Below the pieces are notes generated by a model, which did no database searches, was not told the origin of the DNA, and saw nothing but the letters and a program-made list of their open reading frames with translations. This document shows, piece after piece, positions 1 to 6,392 of a DNA stretch of 7,807 bases. The stretch spans positions 1-7,807 of the forward strand of contig JAJYCM010000119.1 of NCBI GenBank assembly GCA_021778375.1, in the 5' to 3' direction. A program made the translations under genes and the position numbers. Position 1 is the first letter of the stretch. Every line of letters begins with the position of its first letter. The DNA comes from Bacteroidota bacterium. GTDB taxonomy: Bacteria; Bacteroidota; Ignavibacteria; Ignavibacteriales; Ignavibacteriaceae.

Positions 1-20
1 GAAAAAATTGAACGAGACAT
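1..20 (-). CDS. Start of an unidentified gene running off the left edge
   Basis: On the minus strand an ATG at position 20 is preceded by a perfect AGGAGG (complement of 27-32) with a six-base spacer, the strongest Shine-Dalgarno in the window. Only six full codons (MSRSIF) remain before the edge, so no family can be named. Another in-frame ATG at 24-26 directly abuts the AGGAGG and is badly spaced, which favours the start at 20. It would run in the same direction as ppk1, about 300 bp downstream of the ppk1 stop. A competing plus-strand reading (1-45, a 14-residue tail ending in TAA) is also open but has no supporting signal. The call rests on the ribosome binding site alone. Confidence 0.4.
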
Positions 21-316
21 TACCATCCTCCTCTATAAATTTTAACTGGGATCGGGATCGAACAAAAAAGATTGCTCGTATATGCAACTAAATCGATATT
101 ATGAAAGAAATTTAATTTTATCATCGGCACCTGAAAGTTTTTGCCTTAGAAAGAGCCAATGATAAAATTAAGAAGGCGATTCTAAGGAAGGTTAAATAAA
201 AATATTAAGTTATTGTTAGCGCCAGGTTCATCTGAATCAGGCATTGTTTTTCCTTTTAGTTATGAAAAAAGATGACGTAAAAATAATTTTAAAAAGTTAT
301 TAATCAAAACAAACAA
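21..316. other. Spacer between ppk1 and the left-edge gene, no convincing gene
   Basis: No reading frame of convincing length is seen. Two scraps are worth recording. The first is a 20-codon minus-strand frame at 182-244, listed separately. The second is a plus-strand stretch at 116-199 reading ...HLKVFALERA...; it faintly resembles the end of a WYL-type domain but is too short to claim. The part next to the ppk1 stop is very AT-rich and shows no GC-rich hairpin followed by a T run, so no ppk1 terminator is called. Confidence 0.5.
182..244 (-). CDS. Possible 20-residue small ORF downstream of ppk1
   Basis: The frame reads ATG CCT GAT TCA GAT GAA ... TAG on the minus strand and encodes MPDSDEPGANNNLIFLFNLP. 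An AAGGA sits about six to seven bases before the ATG, a reasonable ribosome binding site. The product starts acidic and polar and ends hydrophobic. I recognise no family. It lies 73 bp downstream of the ppk1 stop on the same strand. It could be a small protein, the truncated start of a lost gene, or a chance frame in AT-rich DNA; chance is the most likely. Confidence 0.18.
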   Translation of the reverse strand: MPDSDEPGANNNLIFLFNLP

Positions 317-2446
317 TTAAATTTTCGGCTTTGAGAATTTACCACAAGTTTTTATTACATGATTCATTAGCAATTCCTGTGAATCGATTTTTTTGGGATT
401 GCCTTTAAATTCCCTATATGTGTATGTAAGATCGGAATGAAGTTCTCTTGCTTTTTCATTATCCTTTAACGAATATTTAAGTAAGGTATTTTGTATTTCT
501 TCACGTAGCTTAGGATCTTCTATTGGAAATGCAATTTCTACTCTGCGATCTAAATTCCTTTGCATCATATCGGCGCTGCTTAAATAAAGTTCTTCGCTGC
601 CGTTATTGTAGAAATAAAATACCCTGCTATGTTCTAAATATCGCCCCACAATGCTGATAACCGATATATTTTCGCTCAACCCATCGACACCGGGGACAAG
701 GCAGCAAATGCCTCTGATAATCAGGTTAATTTTAACGCCGTTATTTGAAGCCTCATATAATGCACTTATTATCATCGGATCAACCAGTGCATTCATCTTA
801 AGAATAATTTTTCCTTCACCGCCTGATTTAATATTTTCGGTTTCGCGCAAGATTAGAGAAATTATTTGTTCCCTCATGTTGATGGGCGCAACAATAAGTT
901 TTCTAAAATCAGTCTGCTTTGAGTAGCCGGTAAGGTAATTAAAAATATCAGAAACATCAGAACAAATTTCATCGTTGCAGGTAAATAATCCTAAATCTGT
1001 ATAAAGCTTTGTCGTAGTCGAGTTATAATTTCCGGTTGATAAGTGAACATACTTTTTTACTCCCTCAGATTCTTTTCTAACGACGAGAGTCATCTTTGCA
1101 TGAGTTTTTAATCCCACCAAACCATATACAACATGAACGCCAACTTTTTCAAGTTCCCTTGCCCAAAAGATATTATTCTCTTCATCAAACCGTGCTTTAA
1201 GCTCCACCAAGACAGCAACTTGTTTATTACGTTCGGCGGCTTCAATTAAATATTTAATAATTGGAGAATCGGTACCGACACGATATAATGTTTGTTTAAT
1301 AGCCAGAACATCCGGGTCCTTAGCCGCTTGTTTAATGAAATCAATCACCGGAGAAAATGAATGATAGGGATGATGAATCAAGATATCTTTTTGTCTTACC
1401 GTAGAGAAAATATCTTCTTCGTCATCAAAAATTTTGGGAATGACGGGATAAAACGGTTTTGACTTAAGATGATGAAGAGGAAGATCATAAAGAGTAATAA
1501 TATCACTAAGTCCAAGTGGGCCATCAAAGACATGAACGTCTTCTCTTTTTATCTGCAGGTTTTCCACCAATGTTTCTATAATAAATTCCGGCATTTGGTT
1601 GGCGACTTCTAATCTGACTACAGTCCCGAATCTTCGTTGCCTAATATTTTCTTCTATAACGCGAAGCAGATCATCAGCTTCATCTTCCTGAAGCTCAATA
1701 TCGGTATCTCTAATAATACGAAAGCGGTGAGCCTCGATAATTTCCATCCCCGGAAAAAGTAGATAAAGATTTGCCTTAATCAAATCGCTAAGCCAAATAA
1801 ATTTTGCGCTGAATTGCCCGTTGGTTTGCTCTTTTTTATTTGGTTCGAAGATATTATCAACACGCATAAGATGAGGCAATATGTTCGGTACTTTTACTCT
1901 TGCAAAATGATTTTCTCCATTAGGTTTTCTTACAAGAATTGCGAGGCTTAAACTTAAGTTAGAAATGTATGGGAAAGGTCTACCGGGATCGAATGCAAGT
2001 GGTGTAAGCACTGGATAAATTTGCTTTTTGAAGTACTCATTTAAAATTTCTTTTTCATTATCTGTCAGTTCGGAATATCTCGCAACTACAATCTTGTTTT
2101 CTTTTAATTCCGGAACAACTTCGTTTAGCCAAAGTCTTGAAACCTGATAAAGCATAGGTTCAAGGATTTTTTCAATTTTCTGAAGTTGCGCCAACGGAGT
2201 TAATCCGTCAATAGATGGTTCTATAACCTTAGCAGCAATTTGTTCTTTCAAACCAGCGACTCTTATCATAAAAAATTCATCAAGGTTGGAATGAAAGATT
2301 GAAATAAATTTTACTTTCTCAAGCAAAGGAAGATTCGGGTTCAACGCTTCTTCTAAAACTCGGCGGTTAAATTCAATCCAGCTTAAATCCCTGTTAAAGA
2401 AATTTTTAGGATCATTATACTTTTTTAGTAAATCTTTACCAATCAT
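317..2446 (-). CDS. ppk1: Polyphosphate kinase 1 (PPK1)
   Basis: PPK1 reversibly polymerises the terminal phosphate of ATP into inorganic polyphosphate, a cytoplasmic or membrane-associated reaction used in phosphate storage and stress survival. The 709-residue length fits the family (E. coli PPK is about 690). The N-terminal domain carries the NRDLSWIEFN motif (18-27) and SNLDEFFM (53-60), where Asn54 would contact the nucleotide. The C-terminal half holds the two phospholipase-D-like catalytic domains. The autophosphorylated histidine is His449 in LKTHAK, and the second catalytic histidine is His606 in YLEHSR. Arg389 (TLYRV) and Arg419 (KARFDE) match the phosphate and magnesium-binding arginines. 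All key residues are present, so it should be active. The ATG is preceded by AAAGG with a nine-base spacer. No ppx, phoU or other phosphate gene is adjacent, so it appears to be a single-gene unit transcribed away from the yciI region. Confidence 0.97.
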   Translation of the reverse strand: MIGKDLLKKYNDPKNFFNRDLSWIEFNRRVLEEALNPNLPLLEKVKFISIFHSNLDEFFMIRVAGLKEQIAAKVIEPSIDGLTPLAQLQKIEKILEPMLYQVSRLWLNEVVPELKENKIVVARYSELTDNEKEILNEYFKKQIYPVLTPLAFDPGRPFPYISNLSLSLAILVRKPNGENHFARVKVPNILPHLMRVDNIFEPNKKEQTNGQFSAKFIWLSDLIKANLYLLFPGMEIIEAHRFRIIRDTDIELQEDEADDLLRVIEENIRQRRFGTVVRLEVANQMPEFIIETLVENLQIKREDVHVFDGPLGLSDIITLYDLPLHHLKSKPFYPVIPKIFDDEEDIFSTVRQKDILIHHPYHSFSPVIDFIKQAAKDPDVLAIKQTLYRVGTDSPIIKYLIEAAERNKQVAVLVELKARFDEENNIFWARELEKVGVHVVYGLVGLKTHAKMTLVVRKESEGVKKYVHLSTGNYNSTTTKLYTDLGLFTCNDEICSDVSDIFNYLTGYSKQTDFRKLIVAPINMREQIISLILRETENIKSGGEGKIILKMNALVDPMIISALYEASNNGVKINLIIRGICCLVPGVDGLSENISVISIVGRYLEHSRVFYFYNNGSEELYLSSADMMQRNLDRRVEIAFPIEDPKLREEIQNTLLKYSLKDNEKARELHSDLTYTYREFKGNPKKIDSQELLMNHVIKTCGKFSKPKI

Positions 2447-2529
2447 AAACTAATGCCTTTTAAAGAAGAGTAATATAAGATAATTCTGGAATTTTTTCCG
2501 TGTAAATCGGCATTACACTTTTATAAGAT

Positions 2530-2550
2530 TTTCAAACCAGAAGTTTGAAA
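2530..2550. repeat. Perfect 8-bp hairpin upstream of ppk1
   Basis: TTTCAAAC (2530-2537) and GTTTGAAA (2543-2550) are perfect inverted arms around a five-base loop, CAGAA. The element lies about 85-105 bp upstream of the ppk1 start in the gap between ppk1 (minus) and the transporter remnant (plus). The stem is AT-rich and no T run follows on either strand, so it is a poor terminator. It may be an operator, a 5' leader hairpin of ppk1, or a copy of a short dispersed palindrome. Confidence 0.4.
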
Positions 2551-2650
2551 TAGCGCTTAATTTGTAATCGGTTATCTTTTATGGAACAAGATCATTTTAA
2601 CTACTTTAACTTTTTTTTATTTTGAATTGGAAATTTTCACAATTAATAAT

Positions 2651-2865
2651 ATGTCCTATGCACAGCCACCTAATTATGTAATTTGTATCGGCATAATGGC
2701 GCTTAGCATGATGATTCCCGGAATGTTTAGCGGATGGGACAACAAGTATTAGGTTACCAGCATTTTTTCGTTTGGATTTTTATCACAATGATTCACGGAT
2801 ATTTTATAACTAAAATTATTCCAATCGATCCGGAGTTTGGGAAAAGAAAGTTAATTGAACTATGA
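2651..2865 (+). pseudogene. C-terminal remnant of an AmpG-like MFS transporter, frameshifted
   Basis: Two consecutive frames together read like the last transmembrane segments of AmpG/PAT-family MFS transporters (muropeptide or peptide permeases of the inner membrane). The first frame (2651-2737) gives ICIGIMALSMMIPGMFSGW, then runs into TAG at 2750. From 2740 a shifted frame continues as QQVLGYQHFFVWIFI and ends ...IPIDPEFGKRKLIEL with TGA at 2863-2865. Joining them restores the SGW-x-QQ-x-LGYQHFF order expected from memory of the family. A one-base deletion between 2737 and 2740 is the simplest explanation. The rest of a roughly 400-residue protein is absent upstream: 2580-2650 stays open in the first frame but is not recognisably transporter, apart from a possible trace just before 2651. 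The old TGA overlaps the yciI ATG in an ATGA arrangement, suggesting the genes were once translationally coupled. Confidence 0.8.
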
Positions 2866-3161
2866 AACACTTTTTAGTAATGATCACTTATACGGTACCT
2901 CTTGAGAAAATTGATTCAATTTTACCTCAACACCGAAAATTTTTACAGGATGGCTATGATAATAAAATTCTTTTATTTTCAGGACCTAAGAACCCGAGAA
3001 GCGGAGGCGTAGTAGTTGCTCGGGCTGTTTCAATCGATGTAATTAAAGATTTTTTTAACCATGACCCATATTTCATTAATAATTGCGCTACCTATGATTT
3101 CATCGAATTCAATCCGGTTAAACATCAGGATTTTCTTGACCCATGGCTTGAAGGAATGTAG
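2862..3161 (+). CDS. YciI-like protein
   Basis: This 99-residue protein matches the YciI family, small ferredoxin-fold (dimeric alpha-beta barrel) proteins of mostly unknown biochemical role. Characteristic features are the QHRKFL segment with His24, the L-x-FSGP-x-NP-x-SGG turn (38-49), the VVVAR strand (50-54), and the HDPYF motif (67-71) followed by YDFIEFNP near the end. The conserved His and Asp thought to form the family's putative active site would be His24 and probably Asp68. Length is typical and there is no signal peptide or membrane segment. The start overlaps the stop of the degraded transporter (ATGA), and no strong Shine-Dalgarno lies close by, only AG-rich sequence 10-20 bases upstream. 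It may therefore have depended on coupling, and its present expression is uncertain. The frame itself is intact. The product is unlikely to be an enzyme of known reaction, so no symbol is given. Confidence 0.85.
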   Translation: MKHFLVMITYTVPLEKIDSILPQHRKFLQDGYDNKILLFSGPKNPRSGGVVVARAVSIDVIKDFFNHDPYFINNCATYDFIEFNPVKHQDFLDPWLEGM

Positions 3162-3197
3162 ATTTTTTGTTTCATTTTAACACAAAAAAGCATTTAT

Positions 3198-3219
3198 TCT
3201 CAATTTAAATTTATTGAGA
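3198..3219 (+). terminator. Weak candidate terminator after the yciI-like gene
   Basis: TCTCAAT (3198-3204) and ATTGAGA (3213-3219) pair perfectly over seven bases around an AT-rich loop, 36 bp after the yciI stop. A T run follows only at 3232-3240, about a dozen bases late. The stem has few G-C pairs, so termination efficiency is doubtful. Confidence 0.3.
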
Positions 3220-3247
3220 CACATAGTATTCATTTTTTTTACTTTTT

Positions 3248-3386
3248 TCACCTTACGCAAAAATGAAAGATTCGCCTCCAAGACTTTAAGTCACAAAGAA
3301 TTCGCTATGAAAAACATAAATTTAGTTAATATTTTGTGCCTTGGCGCCTTAGAGGCTAAGTTTTTCTTGTGGACTGCGTAAGGTGA
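3248..3386. repeat. Fold-back intergenic repeat, copy A
   Basis: The ends are a perfect 12-bp inverted repeat: TCACCTTACGCA at 3248-3259 and TGCGTAAGGTGA at 3375-3386. Inside, 3274-3298 and 3332-3356 form a second, imperfect inverted pair (18 of 25 positions by hand alignment, including CTTTGTG/TTTTGTG and GAGGC). Both pairs are centred near 3316, so the whole 139-bp unit can fold back on itself. A small CTTAG-AGG-CTAAG hairpin followed by five T lies at 3348-3365. No open frame of note is inside. It sits between the yciI-like gene and the LytTR regulator, both on the plus strand. Its right end recurs exactly at 6380-6391, so it belongs to a repeat family. Confidence 0.75.
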
Positions 3387-3467
3387 GTCTTTTAATAACC
3401 CATAATTTTTATTCATGGTATAAGTTTTGATTACCTTAAAAGAAAGAATTTATTTTAGGTAGAAAAT

Positions 3468-4379
3468 ATGCCTGACCAAAATAAAGTAAGCACAGTTGTA
3501 GTTGATGATGATGTTTATTCAAGAAAACTTTTGAATATTCTTCTAAAAAAATTTCCTCAGATAAATGTTGTCGGCGAAGCCGCAAATATTTCTAAAGCAT
3601 TAGACATTATAAAAGAACTAAAACCAGACAGTATCTTTCTTGATGTAAAACTCGGAACCAGCAGCGGTTTTGATTTGATGAAAAAAATTTCCACTGAATC
3701 TACTGTTATATTCATAAGCGCCTCACAAGATTATGCCCTTCGCGCTTTTGAAGTAAACGCTCTTGACTATTTAAAGAAACCGATTGACTTTGAACGGTTG
3801 GCAATTACAGTCTCGCGTCTAATCTCAAAAATTCAGGATAAAGAATTACCTATCGAAAAAAACAGTGCAAATGAAAGTGCAATTGCGGCATCTTCTATTA
3901 CAGAAGCTCACGCTGGATATAATCATGGAAAAGTTGAGCTAAGCAAAGTTCTTAATAATCATTTGATAAAAGATGAAGAGGATTTTGACGATGAAGAAGA
4001 TGATTTAGAATTAGATGATGGTCATTCAAACAAGAAAGCATTGGAATATGATGATAGATTATTTATTACAGTTGACGGAATTTCACGCTTTATTAAAATA
4101 TGTACAATTCAATGCATCACCGCGGAAAAAGATTATACATATTTATATTTAGAGGGGCAGAAAAAAGTGTTAGTGCTCAAACCGATGTTGGAATGGGAAG
4201 AAAGACTGCCGTCCAAATACTTTGTCAGAATCCACCGTTCTACAATTGTTAACCTTGAATACGTCACTAAAGTTGAAAAATGGTTTAACTCTTCATATCA
4301 TGTTTTTGTACAAAATGTTTCTGAGCCTTTTCAAATGAGCCGTCGATATGCTTCCAAGCTAAAAGAAAGATTTAAATAA
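3468..4379 (+). CDS. LytTR-type response regulator with a long acidic linker
   Basis: A two-component response regulator of the LytR/AlgR class that binds DNA through a LytTR domain. The receiver domain spans about residues 8-120. It has the acidic pocket Asp13/Asp14, phospho-acceptor Asp59 (IFLDVKLG), the switch Ser84 (FISAS), and Lys104 in the YLKKPI motif. The LytTR domain covers about 196-302, with TAEKDYTYLYL, the KPMLEWEERLP segment and FVRIHRSTIVNLEYV (252-266), where the HRS is typical of the family. Between them lies a linker of roughly 75 residues containing a run of Asp/Glu (169-184). At 303 residues it is longer than the usual 240-260. No histidine kinase is adjacent, so it is an orphan. 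The start follows AGG about nine bases upstream. Targets cannot be deduced from context. Confidence 0.93.
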   Translation: MPDQNKVSTVVVDDDVYSRKLLNILLKKFPQINVVGEAANISKALDIIKELKPDSIFLDVKLGTSSGFDLMKKISTESTVIFISASQDYALRAFEVNALDYLKKPIDFERLAITVSRLISKIQDKELPIEKNSANESAIAASSITEAHAGYNHGKVELSKVLNNHLIKDEEDFDDEEDDLELDDGHSNKKALEYDDRLFITVDGISRFIKICTIQCITAEKDYTYLYLEGQKKVLVLKPMLEWEERLPSKYFVRIHRSTIVNLEYVTKVEKWFNSSYHVFVQNVSEPFQMSRRYASKLKERFK

Positions 4380-4412
4380 CAGTCGCCTTACCCGTCTACC
4401 AACTCCTCTATA

Positions 4413-4769
4413 TTAGGAAATTCCTTCTTTATCAATTTTCTTAATCAAATTTAATTTCCCCGCAAACTGCAATGCAAAGCCCTCAATCATCTTTGAAGCT
4501 TCATTATTTTGAGTGGCTCTAAGGTAGGTTTCAGCCATCTTTGTCAACATTTGATAGAAGTGGACATTCATATCATCTACCAACATTTCTTTTGTCCACA
4601 AATCAATTGCAAGAGTCGACTTTTCATCTTTATCCCAAAGTGAGATCATTAAAGTACTGCAAGTCTTTTTTCCATCAAAACCTGCATCGGTAGCCTCCCA
4701 TTCGATCTTCTCAGGCATTTTTTTATCATCTAATTCAACAGTAAACTTTATTTGAGATAATTTTGGCAT
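4413..4769 (-). CDS. gldC: GldC-family protein
   Basis: The 118-residue protein matches GldC, a small soluble protein first described as one of the gliding-motility gene products of Flavobacterium and widespread in Bacteroidota and related phyla. Diagnostic segments are IKFTVELD (7-14), PEKIEWEATD (19-28), ISLWD (42-46) and IDLWTKEM (55-62), followed by a helical half with MAETYLRAT (78-86). There is no signal peptide or transmembrane segment. It lies 168 bp downstream of rsgA on the same strand and could share its transcript. The gap is long enough for its own promoter. The ATG has only a weak GAAAG six bases upstream. It converges with the LytTR regulator with a 33-bp gap that contains no visible hairpin terminator. 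No other gld, spr or por gene is in the window, so a motility role cannot be inferred here. Identification is by family resemblance. Confidence 0.87.
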   Translation of the reverse strand: MPKLSQIKFTVELDDKKMPEKIEWEATDAGFDGKKTCSTLMISLWDKDEKSTLAIDLWTKEMLVDDMNVHFYQMLTKMAETYLRATQNNEASKMIEGFALQFAGKLNLIKKIDKEGIS

Positions 4770-4937
4770 ATTATTCTTTCATTAAGATTATTCTCTGCAA
4801 TAATAATAAATCAAGCTGAAAAATATTATGATTTGAAGCTTTAAATGGTCATAGGGTTGTCTACTTTTTTACAACTCACATTAGAAATAAAAAAAAGGAA
4901 GAATCATAAGGGATACATATTGAAGAGTAAGATACGA

Positions 4938-6008
4938 TTATTTATCTTTTTTATTTTTCATATATGTATGCATAAATTTACCGAACTTTTTATCCTTCTG
5001 CCTCTTTTCATAATAGGACATTTCGTTATACAAAGATTCCTTATACATTTTTATATAATTCTGATAACGTTCTTTTGAAATTATTCCCTCTTCTAACGCC
5101 TTTAATACTGCACAGCCTTCTTCTATAGTATGTGTACAATCAGCAAAACGGCATTGTTCTGATAGCTCTGCAATTTCATTGAATGTATTGTCAAGACCGG
5201 ATTCGATTGAAATTATTCCCAGCTCACGCATGCCGGGACTATCTATTATAATCGCCCCATTTTCTAAAACGATTAGTTCACGACGTGTAGTAGTATGTTT
5301 TCCTCTTCCGTCTTTCTCTCTGATTGCTTGAGTTTTGTATAAGTCTTGGTGTATGAGATTATTTAATAGTGTAGTTTTACCTACACCTGATGAACCAAGT
5401 AGACAATATGTTTCGGAAAGAGTAAATAATGCTTTAATATTTTCTATGTCCTGCAAATTATTATTACTGAATGCTGTAATTTTGATATCCGGTATGATTT
5501 TATAAATGTCATTTATCTTGCTTTCAATTTCATCTTGCCCTATTAGATCACTTTTGCTCAGAAAAATAACCGGCGTAATTTTACTCTCGTTTATCATCAC
5601 CAGGTAACGTTCAAGTCTTCTTAAATTAAAATTGGAATCAAGTGATTGCATAATTATCGCCTTGTCTATGTTTGCTGCAATTAGTTGATATTCTATTTTC
5701 TTGCCCGGAGTTTTTCTTTTTAATAATGATTTTCTTGGAAATATTTCATGGATAATAGCTAAAGAATCATCATCAAATAACTGAGTGTATACCCAATCGC
5801 CTACAGTGGGAAAATCTTCAGAAGAATCAGAGCTAAATAAAAATTTACCGGTCAGTTCAGCGTAAATATCCTTCTGCCCGGTTGATACAACAAAGCTGTT
5901 TTTATTTACACTGATTACTCGTGCGAGTTTAAAATTCTCCAATTTTGTCGGATCAATTTTATCCCTGAACCATTCGTCAAAACCGAGTCTTTCAATATTA
6001 TCATTCAT
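4938..6008 (-). CDS. rsgA: Ribosome small-subunit-dependent GTPase A (RsgA/YjeQ)
   Basis: RsgA is a circularly permuted GTPase that checks late maturation of the 30S subunit and is released on GTP hydrolysis. The 356-residue protein has an N-terminal OB fold (about 27-92, ending in the PTVGDWV segment). The GTPase motifs follow in permuted order: G4 at 151-154 (SKSD), the P-loop GSSGVGKTT (205-213), the switch region GRGKHTTTRREL (235 onward), and G3 DSPGMREL (256-263). The zinc-binding tail is complete with Cys286, Cys291, His293 and Cys299, followed by a basic C-terminus (EKRQKDKKFGK). G4 is SKSD instead of the textbook NKxD; similar substitutions occur in long RsgA-type proteins, so function is probably kept. 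The start has AGGGA four bases upstream. gldC follows on the same strand. A 17-bp palindrome lies about 47-63 bp upstream of the start. Confidence 0.95.
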   Translation of the reverse strand: MNDNIERLGFDEWFRDKIDPTKLENFKLARVISVNKNSFVVSTGQKDIYAELTGKFLFSSDSSEDFPTVGDWVYTQLFDDDSLAIIHEIFPRKSLLKRKTPGKKIEYQLIAANIDKAIIMQSLDSNFNLRRLERYLVMINESKITPVIFLSKSDLIGQDEIESKINDIYKIIPDIKITAFSNNNLQDIENIKALFTLSETYCLLGSSGVGKTTLLNNLIHQDLYKTQAIREKDGRGKHTTTRRELIVLENGAIIIDSPGMRELGIISIESGLDNTFNEIAELSEQCRFADCTHTIEEGCAVLKALEEGIISKERYQNYIKMYKESLYNEMSYYEKRQKDKKFGKFMHTYMKNKKDK

Positions 6009-6201
6009 ATAATCCCTATTTAATAATTACAAATGATGTAGACCATAAAAATGTTACAAGCAATGCTTGTATGATTACAATTACATGAGAATTTTTTCTA
6101 TTTATTATTTCCAATTTTATTTATCAATAATCTGAAATTAATAAAGACTTATTTAACTCTCACTTAAAAATATAACAATTTCTATCTTACACAAAAATTA
6201 A
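6009..6201. other. AT-rich rsgA upstream region
   Basis: This leader is strongly AT-rich and has no open frame of note. It contains the rsgA ribosome binding site (AGGGA, complement of 6013-6017) and the palindrome at 6055-6071. I could not place a convincing promoter: neither a sigma-70 pair nor the Bacteroidota TTTG / TAnnTTTG pair fits at the right spacing. Confidence 0.5.
6055..6071. promoter_or_regulatory. 17-bp perfect palindrome upstream of rsgA
   Basis: TACAAGCA-A-TGCTTGTA is a perfect eight-base inverted repeat around a single central base, the geometry of a dimeric repressor site. It lies 47-63 bp upstream of the rsgA start codon. It has no T run, so it is unlikely to be a terminator. 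No regulator gene is adjacent that would name the binding protein. Confidence 0.4.
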
Positions 6202-6233
6202 TTAATAACTCATGTTACGCATGTTTTTTTCCT

Positions 6234-6257
6234 ATTGTCCCGCCATTTATGGCGGGG
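6234..6257 (+). repeat. REP-like hairpin, left copy
   Basis: A 24-base unit centred on the CCCGCCATTTATGGCGGG palindrome. Its reverse-complement partner is at 6342-6365; the two agree at 21 of 24 positions when one is inverted. Two of the three differences are the two sides of one stem pair (C-G here, A-T there), so pairing is preserved. Confidence 0.75.
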
Positions 6258-6341
6258 GTTAAATAGGACATAAAACTCATGGCTTTAGCCTCATTTTAGC
6301 TCATAATGTGGCTAAAGCCAATCAACCTATATAATTTTATT

Positions 6342-6365
6342 CCCCGACATAAATGTCGGGGCAAT
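6342..6365 (-). repeat. REP-like hairpin, right (inverted) copy
   Basis: Read on the minus strand this is ATTG-C-CCCG-A-CATTTATG-T-CGGGG, the inverted counterpart of 6234-6257. The stem is nine pairs with a two-base loop as drawn, or eight with four. The shared ATTG lead-in on the same side of both copies gives each hairpin an orientation, as REP sequences have. Confidence 0.75.
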
Positions 6366-6392
6366 TGATAGTATCATAATGCGTAAGGTGAC

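Noticed and set aside
48..63. GGGATCGGGATCGAAC as a tRNA T-arm-like segment
   Set aside because: No acceptor, D or anticodon arms can be drawn around it; it is a short imperfect GGGATC duplication.
116..199. Plus-strand scrap reading ...HLKVFALERA... as a WYL-domain remnant
   Set aside because: About 27 codons between stops with only a loose resemblance; nothing else of the domain is detectable upstream.
651..926. Plus-strand open frame of 91 codons
   Set aside because: It lies wholly inside ppk1 on the opposite strand, has no ribosome binding site and no family resemblance.
3425..3458. Bacteroidota-type promoter for the LytTR gene (TTTTG ... TATTTTAG)
   Set aside because: The -7 box differs from TAnnTTTG and would place the transcription start almost on the ATG, overlapping the ribosome binding site.
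4380..4412. Bidirectional terminator between the converging LytTR and gldC genes
   Set aside because: The 33-bp gap contains no inverted repeat or T run.
4854..4877. GGGTTGT/ACAACTC hairpin between gldC and rsgA as a terminator
   Set aside because: Seven pairs including one G-T with a ten-base loop and no T run after it on the minus strand; too weak to call.
4845..5078. Plus-strand open frame of 77 codons with hydrophobic content
   Set aside because: More than half overlaps the rsgA 3' end in antisense; the Phe/Ile-rich product is the expected shadow of a Lys-rich C-terminus on the other strand.
6210..6391. Integron attC-like site, since GTTACGC and GCGTAAG resemble attC core boxes
   Set aside because: The boxes do not match GTTRRRY/RYYYAAC, the ends are not complementary at the critical base, there is no cassette-type gene between copies, and no integrase is visible.
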